Origin: Clostridia bacterium
GTDB lineage: Bacteria; Bacillota; Clostridia; Christensenellales; Borkfalkiaceae
Direction of reading: 5' to 3'
Length of the DNA stretch: 8,466 nucleotides
Assembly (NCBI GenBank): GCA_017646945.1
Contig: JAGCLN010000139.1
Span: 1-8,466, forward strand
The notes beneath the pieces were generated by a model. That model did no database searches and had not been told where the DNA came from. It saw only the letters and a program-made list of their open reading frames with translations. This document shows, piece by piece, positions 4,087-8,466 of the stretch (position 1 is the first letter of the stretch; each line of letters opens with the position of its first letter). A program made the position numbers and the translations under genes.

Positions 4087-5080
4087 TTTTTGCCCCCAAA
4101 GTTTCCGAAAAGCGGGTTAAAAGTTCGTTTTGGTCGAGTGCCGACCTTAAATCTTCTTGCCTGACAATTCGCTTACAATCGTTTACGCCCGCAACGAATT
4201 TCCAAAGAGTAAAGCCTACGTCAAAAATCGTGTTTATAATAATAGAAAAAACAGTTACAAACATCTCTTGCGCCGTCGCTTCGTCTATCGTCAGTTTTAT
4301 TGACCCCGACAAAAAGGCTATAAAGCCCGCTATAAGTATGCCGATACCTATTCTTTGTCCCGCCGATAAAGACGGGTTCGCTTTGGTATGGTACTCTCTA
4401 TAAGCCGTTTTTCCGCTTGTAATTCCGTTAAAGTGCGTTTCCGATACTTTCGCATATCTAACATTAAGAATAAGTATGTTATCGTCGATATACTTATCGT
4501 CAAGCAACGCTTCGAGCGTTTGCCTTTTTTCGCAATATTTTTCCGCTTTTTGCTTTATTTTCTTTTTAAGTTTAGTATATCTAAACTTTTCAAAAAAATC
4601 GTCTCTCTTATCTTGATAATACAGCGGAAAAAAGTTAGGCGAGAATTTGTCAAGGCGAGCAAGTTTTTTTTCGATTTTTGCCCGCCAAGCGTTCTTCTTG
4701 ACTTCGAGATTTATTTCGTAAATGAATTTTCCGAACTCTTTATCTTTGCCCTGTTTGAATTTCAATAATCGTTTGTTTTCTTCTAACGTTTCCGCAAGTT
4801 CTTGACAGTTTTCTTGCGCTTTTGGATACCCCACGCGAACGCCGATAACCCCCGCCAAAACGTAAGCAATTAAACGACAAGCAGTGTGATTCCAATATTC
4901 CGCTGTTAAGAACTCGTCCGACCTTTGCAGAACGAAAAAGTCAAACGCGCCGAGCGTAAAAAGGATAAAGATAAGCAATAGATAATCTATCCAACGGGTC
5001 TTAAAATACGTTACCGTTTTCGTTGCCGTTTCTTTCCCTTGTTCTGTGAACTTCTTAAAACCGTCCGTAAAGTTACTCAT
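4067..5080 (-). CDS. Four-TM membrane protein with large cytosolic domain, unknown
   Basis: 337 aa, ATG at 5080 behind AAGGAAGG. Two membrane spans lie near the N-terminus (about 31-51 and 66-84) and two near the C-terminus (about 243-265 and 272-297). Between them is a charged, mainly helical domain of about 155 residues rich in K, E and aromatic residues (LARLDKF, YYQDKRDDFFEKF, LKKKIKQKAEKY). The N- and C-terminal tails (MSNFTDGFKK..., ...RFSETLGAKNEENHT) are polar. I do not recognise the family. Its place directly after a holin-like gene in the late operon suggests a function at the membrane late in infection or during lysogeny. The 3' end overlaps the VTT gene, consistent with co-expression. 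Confidence 0.7.
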   Translation of the reverse strand: MSNFTDGFKKFTEQGKETATKTVTYFKTRWIDYLLLIFILFTLGAFDFFVLQRSDEFLTAEYWNHTACRLIAYVLAGVIGVRVGYPKAQENCQELAETLEENKRLLKFKQGKDKEFGKFIYEINLEVKKNAWRAKIEKKLARLDKFSPNFFPLYYQDKRDDFFEKFRYTKLKKKIKQKAEKYCEKRQTLEALLDDKYIDDNILILNVRYAKVSETHFNGITSGKTAYREYHTKANPSLSAGQRIGIGILIAGFIAFLSGSIKLTIDEATAQEMFVTVFSIIINTIFDVGFTLWKFVAGVNDCKRIVRQEDLRSALDQNELLTRFSETLGAKNEENHT

Positions 5081-5102
5081 ATTCTACCTTCCTTTTTTTG
5101 TT

Positions 5103-5564
5103 TTATTCGTCTTCGGCTATGTTATAACCGTAGGCTTCTTTCCACGCTTCTTTTTCGGCAATGGCGGGCGATTTATTTACGACTTTTTCGCCGTCCACCG
5201 TCTTATAGGCGTGTTTGTCGTAAACGTCCGCTACAACCGATACCGAAAGACTTAAAATGCTCGCTATCGTCGATACCACGCCTATAAGTATAAGTTGCGT
5301 TGATAAAAAGCGAGAAAAAAGCCCGATAATCATAACAATTATGCTGACCGTCAATATTGAATATTTTTTGAAAAAATCGACCATAAAAGACTTAAACATA
5401 ATCACGCAAAGCATTACGACGATAATGCCCCAAAACCCGAAAATGCTCCCGTCCGAGTTATAATCTTCGCGCTTAATAACAAAAAGAATTACCATAGGCA
5501 AAACATACAAAAGAAAAGTATAAATCTTATAAATTCTCGACATACCGCCGTTAGTGAATTTCAT
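5103..5564 (-). CDS. Four-TM small membrane protein, holin-like
   Basis: 153 aa, ATG at 5564 with AAGGGGG 6-7 nt upstream; a second in-frame ATG (residue 8, MSRIYK) has no comparable site. Hydrophobic segments lie at about 13-30, 41-60, 68-86 and 89-113. The C-terminal 35 residues are hydrophilic and acidic/basic (DKHAYKTVDGEKVVNK, ending YNIAEDE), a usual holin tail. Its place after tail genes is that of a holin, but four spans and the missing neighbouring endolysin make the call tentative. It starts 11 nt after the stop of the upstream gene and is 22 nt before the 337-aa gene. Confidence 0.6.
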   Translation of the reverse strand: MKFTNGGMSRIYKIYTFLLYVLPMVILFVIKREDYNSDGSIFGFWGIIVVMLCVIMFKSFMVDFFKKYSILTVSIIVMIIGLFSRFLSTQLILIGVVSTIASILSLSVSVVADVYDKHAYKTVDGEKVVNKSPAIAEKEAWKEAYGYNIAEDE

Positions 5565-5575
5565 ATTATACCCCC

Positions 5576-6292
5576 TTATGCTTCAAGTTCTTTTATGATT
5601 TTTTCCGCTTCTTCGCCTTTTTGGTCTCTTATATAATTCTTTAAGTTTTCGTTTTCTTCTATCTGCAATTCGAGAGTAGATTTTTCAGGCGAATTTGCGA
5701 GCAACGCCACGACTTCGGGTTTGCTTGCCCACGCTTGCCTTGCCGCTTCAATTAAAGCCTTTACTTGCGCATAAAGCGTTTCTATCGTAGTTTTTTCGCT
5801 TGCAAAAGTCTTTAAGTAGTTACCGAATTTTGCTTCAATTTCATAAAACATTTTATCGAGTTCGCCGTTAAAAACGCTTGTTACACCGTCTTTAATTTTC
5901 GATATATCCGTGCCGTTAAGAAGTGCCGTTAATTCGTCTTTTTGCGCGGAAAGTTGCTCCGCATATGCCTTTAATTGTTTAGCAAGCGACGATTTTTTAA
6001 GATAAGGTCTTAAAAAAATTAAACCTACTGCGATAAGTTCTATCCCGCCCGTAAGTAAGAAAGGCAAAACCTTATTCACGAAGTAGTTATCTCCGCCCGT
6101 CAATTCGTTAATCTTGACTATTGCTTTTGAAAGTTGTTCTTTTAAGGTGTTTATTTCGTCCGCTTCCGTCGTTTCTGTTTCAGCCGTTACTGCGACGGGC
6201 GTTTCGGTTTCTTCTGCATAAGCAGATACTGTCGAAACCGAAAAGGCGAATAAAATCGCCAAAATTAAAGTTACAAAAATAAATTTTTTCAT
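5576..6292 (-). CDS. Exported coiled-coil protein with one TM, phage-type unknown
   Basis: 238 aa, ATG at 6292 behind AAGGAG. It starts with a clear signal peptide (MKKFIFVTLILAILFAFS, Ala-X-Ala-like site VSAYA|EE near 26). An acidic Thr/Glu stretch (27-45) and a helix (DEINTLKEQLSKAIVKI) follow, then a membrane span about 74-95 (KVLPFLLTGGIELIAVGLIF) and a long helical, charged region to the C-terminus (LAKQLKAYAEQLSAQKDE; ...LQIEENENLKNY; EEAEKIIKELEA) that looks like a coiled coil. The predicted product is a membrane-bound protein with the first part outside. I do not recognise a named family. Position between tail and holin-like genes suggests a late role at the envelope. Confidence 0.65.
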   Translation of the reverse strand: MKKFIFVTLILAILFAFSVSTVSAYAEETETPVAVTAETETTEADEINTLKEQLSKAIVKINELTGGDNYFVNKVLPFLLTGGIELIAVGLIFLRPYLKKSSLAKQLKAYAEQLSAQKDELTALLNGTDISKIKDGVTSVFNGELDKMFYEIEAKFGNYLKTFASEKTTIETLYAQVKALIEAARQAWASKPEVVALLANSPEKSTLELQIEENENLKNYIRDQKGEEAEKIIKELEA

Positions 6293-6303
6293 TGTTTTTC
6301 TCC

Positions 6304-6681
6304 TTAAATAATTTCGTGAAATTTTTCGAGTTTTTCGATACGTTTTTTCAAATCGTCGAGTTCGTCATAAATCTTGACCGTATTTTCCGCTTCTTCTATC
6401 GCAAGCGGTAAAAGTTCGTAGTGCTTTATGACTTTATCGCCGTTGTAAAGGTCAATGTTAACGTATAAACGCCCCGCAAAAAGTAACTCGTTCGGAATTA
6501 CAACGGGGCGCATAAGCCTTAATTTTACCGTTTTTTCGCCGTTTTTAAGCGAGATAACGGCGTGGGTTAAGTCATAGCCTACTTCGTTTTCAAAGTCAAA
6601 AGAAAGACTATCGGGCAATAAAAAAGGCTCATTATCTTTGAGCCTTGCTACCGTTTTTGTAATTTTAATCGTTTTAATCAT
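6304..6681 (-). CDS. Small beta-rich tail/baseplate-like protein with C-terminal coiled coil
   Basis: 125 aa. I start it at ATG 6681 because AAAGGTGG lies just upstream and the start overlaps the end of the 61-aa gene; an earlier in-frame ATG at 6765 would run through most of that gene. Residues about 10-105 look like a beta-sandwich (FLLPDSLSFDFENEVGYDL, AVISLKNGEKTVKLRLM, LFAGRLYVNIDLYNGDKVIK, ELLPLAIEE), and the C-terminus is a short coiled coil (DELDDLKKRIEKLEKF). This plan is common in small proteins next to the tail fibre in Bacillota phages, including N-domains of baseplate upper proteins. The exact role is not determined. Confidence 0.6.
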   Translation of the reverse strand: MIKTIKITKTVARLKDNEPFLLPDSLSFDFENEVGYDLTHAVISLKNGEKTVKLRLMRPVVIPNELLFAGRLYVNIDLYNGDKVIKHYELLPLAIEEAENTVKIYDELDDLKKRIEKLEKFHEII

Positions 6682-6859
6682 TTTCGCCACCTTTCGCCCA
6701 CTCTTTGCATTGCGCCCTATACTCTTGATATTCTTCGTATTCTTGTTTATATTTTTCTTTATCAAGATTATAGTTGTTTATAAGGGCGATTTCGTCGTTT
6801 ATAGTGTATTTTTGCCTTATAAACATAGAAACTTTCTCGTTATAACTTAAATTGTTCAT
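6674..6859 (-). CDS. 61-aa conserved-type phage protein in the tail region
   Basis: ATG at 6859 overlaps the TGA of the fibre gene (ATGA), indicating translational coupling. The sequence is nearly all helix: NEKVSMFIRQKYTINDEIAL, then a Tyr/Glu-rich helix (KYKQEYEEYQEYRAQCKEWA). Many Bacillota phages have a small protein of this kind, with a (I/L)R.(K/R)Y(S/T).(N/D)(D/E)E(I/L)A pattern and EY...C(K) ending, just after the tail fibre gene. Its function is unknown. The end overlaps the start of the 125-aa gene by 8 bp. Confidence 0.7.
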   Translation of the reverse strand: MNNLSYNEKVSMFIRQKYTINDEIALINNYNLDKEKYKQEYEEYQEYRAQCKEWAKGGEND

Positions 6860-8304
6860 TCTGGTATGTCCTCCAAAGTTATAAATAATTTTGTGCCACT
6901 TAACAACGGATAAAAACCGTTTGAAGTTGTTAAATTTAACCCTATTACATTTGTATCATCGTTTACAACGCAATTAGTTAAATCTTTCATACCCGTATCT
7001 ATTTGCGGGTTGGCATATACACGAATTTGGATATGCGTGTCAAAATAGTCGTTAAGTATTGATAACCCACTTCCCCTTGTAAACCCGTTGATATTTACAA
7101 GACTTGCGTTAATACCCGTTCTCATTTCTACATTAGTAGTATTATCAATGTCGCCCCCGTAAGTGTTTTTTATAGACGCTTTATCAAGGGTTTCGCTTAA
7201 TAACAACATATCATAAGAACCCACCAAAAACCCGTCAACCCTTATTATTCTTTTGCCCGTCGGTGCGGTGTAAGATATGTTTTGATTACATTTAACAAGC
7301 GTAAATGTAGTCCTATCGTTAGAAATTTCGGTAAACTTGAATATAGGTTGCCCGCTCATATCTATATTGCCGAAGTCAAACACTTGACTTATAACCGTTG
7401 CGTTATTATGCCTTGATAACTTGAATTGATAGTGCGTAGATACGCCGTCGTCCGCGCTTACAGGATAATAAGCCCAATCGGTAACGAAATCGGCGTTAAG
7501 GGTTGTGTCCGTACCTGTAAAGATAGGTTGCTCACTTAATGCAGTATCTTCTATATCTATTTCAATTTCCGTATAACTTTTCTTGTCTTCTTTCGTAGCA
7601 AGTTTTTCATCAAGATAATTAGTATCTACTATACCTACTATTCTATCGGCATATTGTACCCAGTTAGTTGCTGTTTTGTAGGCGTTTACTGATTCTAAAG
7701 GTACTTCTATTCTTGTAGCACTTCCCCAGAATTGGTCAGCTGCAATTACAGGGGGCGTAATTGATTTGAAAACCATATTATTACAACTAAAAACATAGTT
7801 GGATATACTTGTAACGCCTTTCCCCACGACAATCTTTTCGGGATTGGGATTCCAACGCCAAAACACGCCGTGTCCTATGCTTGTTACACTGTCAGGTATT
7901 ATCACTTCATCTAATTTTGGAAGACTTCCACCATAAAAAGATCGAGCACCTATAGCAGTAATTTTGTTTGAAAAATGCACTTTTGAGACAGGCTGATAAG
8001 AAAAACACGCTTCCACCAACTGGGTAACATTATAAAATACCACTATATATTTTCCAACATTTACATAAGTATGAGAATAAGTCTGCGTTCCCGTAGTATC
8101 GTTGATTGTTTCTATTGTGCCGTCACCCCAGTTGATGGTCGTCAAGCCTTTTAAGTTTTTAGGTGACACGGTAGTATTTGCAGAAGTTATGTCAAAGACG
8201 ACGGTTAATTCTTCTTCAAGGTCTTTGAGTTCGGTCGGCAAGTGTGCTTGCTTTTCACTATTATATTGAGTTAAAGTTTCTAAAATATCAGTCGGGTTAG
8301 CCAT
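6856..8304 (-). CDS. Tail fibre/adhesin-like protein with PKD-like and BspA-type LRR domains
   Basis: 482 aa, ATG at 8304 with AGGGGGAGAG upstream. Residues 1-33 are a helical leader (DILETLTQYNSEKQAHLPTE) likely to join the tail. Residues about 34-100 form a PKD-like beta-sandwich (TTINWGDGTIETI, YSHTYVNVGKYIVVFY). Residues about 105-215 are BspA-like (LRR_5) repeats (ITAIGARSFYGG, VIIPDSVTSIGHGVFW, GVTSISNYVFSC) ending in RIEVPLESVNAYKTATNWVQYADRI, the usual cap of such surface proteins. Residues 230-482 are beta-rich and unrecognised, probably the receptor-binding tip. It likely sits at the virion tail and binds host surface. BspA-type repeats are typical of gut bacterial surface proteins, so the domain may have come from a host. 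Confidence 0.75.
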   Translation of the reverse strand: MANPTDILETLTQYNSEKQAHLPTELKDLEEELTVVFDITSANTTVSPKNLKGLTTINWGDGTIETINDTTGTQTYSHTYVNVGKYIVVFYNVTQLVEACFSYQPVSKVHFSNKITAIGARSFYGGSLPKLDEVIIPDSVTSIGHGVFWRWNPNPEKIVVGKGVTSISNYVFSCNNMVFKSITPPVIAADQFWGSATRIEVPLESVNAYKTATNWVQYADRIVGIVDTNYLDEKLATKEDKKSYTEIEIDIEDTALSEQPIFTGTDTTLNADFVTDWAYYPVSADDGVSTHYQFKLSRHNNATVISQVFDFGNIDMSGQPIFKFTEISNDRTTFTLVKCNQNISYTAPTGKRIIRVDGFLVGSYDMLLLSETLDKASIKNTYGGDIDNTTNVEMRTGINASLVNINGFTRGSGLSILNDYFDTHIQIRVYANPQIDTGMKDLTNCVVNDDTNVIGLNLTTSNGFYPLLSGTKLFITLEDIPE

Positions 8305-8466
8305 TTATCTCTCCCCCTATATAGTAGTCTTCGGGCGTGTCAATTTCTTCAAAATCATCGGGCACATCTAAATGCGGAGTGTCAAGTAACTGACCGCCGA
8401 TATACTAAACATAGCCTAAATAGATTTCTTTTCCGTACAGCATACCGTCCGCTTTACGCCTAAAAA
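8297..8466 (-). CDS. Partial phage gene (3' end) with an in-frame TAG
   Basis: The frame enters from the right edge with 19 codons (FRRKADGMLYGKEIYLGYV), meets TAG at 8407-8405, and continues in the same frame for 35 codons (YIGGQLLDTPHLDV..., ...DTPEDYYIGGEING) to TAA at 8299-8297. The TAA overlaps the fibre start (ATGGCTAA). The part after TAG has good coding character and lacks a usable start, so it looks like the true C-terminus of the same protein. It may be read through, recoded (TAG as Gln, as in some gut phages), or a nonsense mutation. The acidic tail and neighbouring fibre suggest a tail/baseplate component. The family is not recognised. Confidence 0.55.

Noticed and set aside
4388..4768. 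126-aa plus-strand frame
   Set aside because: It is antisense to the 337-aa membrane gene, has biased Phe/Ser/Arg content and no ribosome binding site; the same holds for the other plus-strand frames between 3256 and 6850.
6682..6765. N-terminal extension of the 125-aa protein to ATG 6765
   Set aside because: The extra 28 residues are a Lys/Asn-rich string read out of frame over the 61-aa gene, and there is no supporting ribosome binding site.

Overview
The window reads as part of a temperate phage (or a closely related integrative element) of a low-GC Bacillota, probably an anaerobic gut Clostridia-like host. Support for this: strong Gram-positive ribosome binding sites before most genes, Lys/Asn/Ile-rich proteins, near-consensus sigma-A promoters, a Cro/CI-type repressor beside a tyrosine integrase, and an attP-like region that separates the integrase from a leftward late operon. 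No host chromosomal gene was recognised.

Left region, 1-800. A pentapeptide-repeat protein starts at 179 on the minus strand and leaves the window. A divergent 95-aa coiled-coil/membrane-anchor protein lies at 246-533 (+). Two overlapping micro-genes (27 and 35 aa, minus strand) follow, then a control region in which one inverted repeat covers the -35 boxes of two opposing promoters.

Lysogeny module, 809-2270 (+). This holds a 107-aa XRE repressor followed by a tyrosine integrase. An unusual in-frame extension precedes the integrase; it can be joined to an ATG that overlaps the repressor stop only by a -1 shift on an A6T5 run.

Gene-free stretch, 2271-2880. In order it holds TTTTGACTA arm-type repeats, a terminator, a 23-bp tRNA-3'-end-like core (putative attP), one more TGACTAC site, an AT-rich dyad, and two tandem units each made of a perfect or near-perfect TTGACA-17-TATRAT promoter, a structured short RNA and a U-tract. 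The second RNA (about 105 nt) has a 10-bp closing stem, internal hairpins and a possible pseudoknot. These RNAs are the most novel-looking part of the window.

Late operon, 8466 down to 2880 (-), tightly packed. The order is a partial tail-type gene with an in-frame TAG, a 482-aa fibre/adhesin with PKD-like and BspA-type leucine-rich repeats, a 61-aa phage protein, a 125-aa beta-rich plus coiled-coil protein, a secreted/membrane coiled-coil protein, a four-TM holin-like protein, a four-TM unknown, a VTT/DedA (TVP38/TMEM64) membrane protein, and an AT-rich 173-aa protein that resembles the PBECR class of phage nuclease toxins. The last gene converges on the structured RNA. No endolysin is visible at the usual place next to the holin-like gene.

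Fourteen stop codons could be assigned: eleven TAA, three TGA and no TAG. That bears on the in-frame TAG near the right edge. All family assignments come from reading motifs by eye, without database searches.
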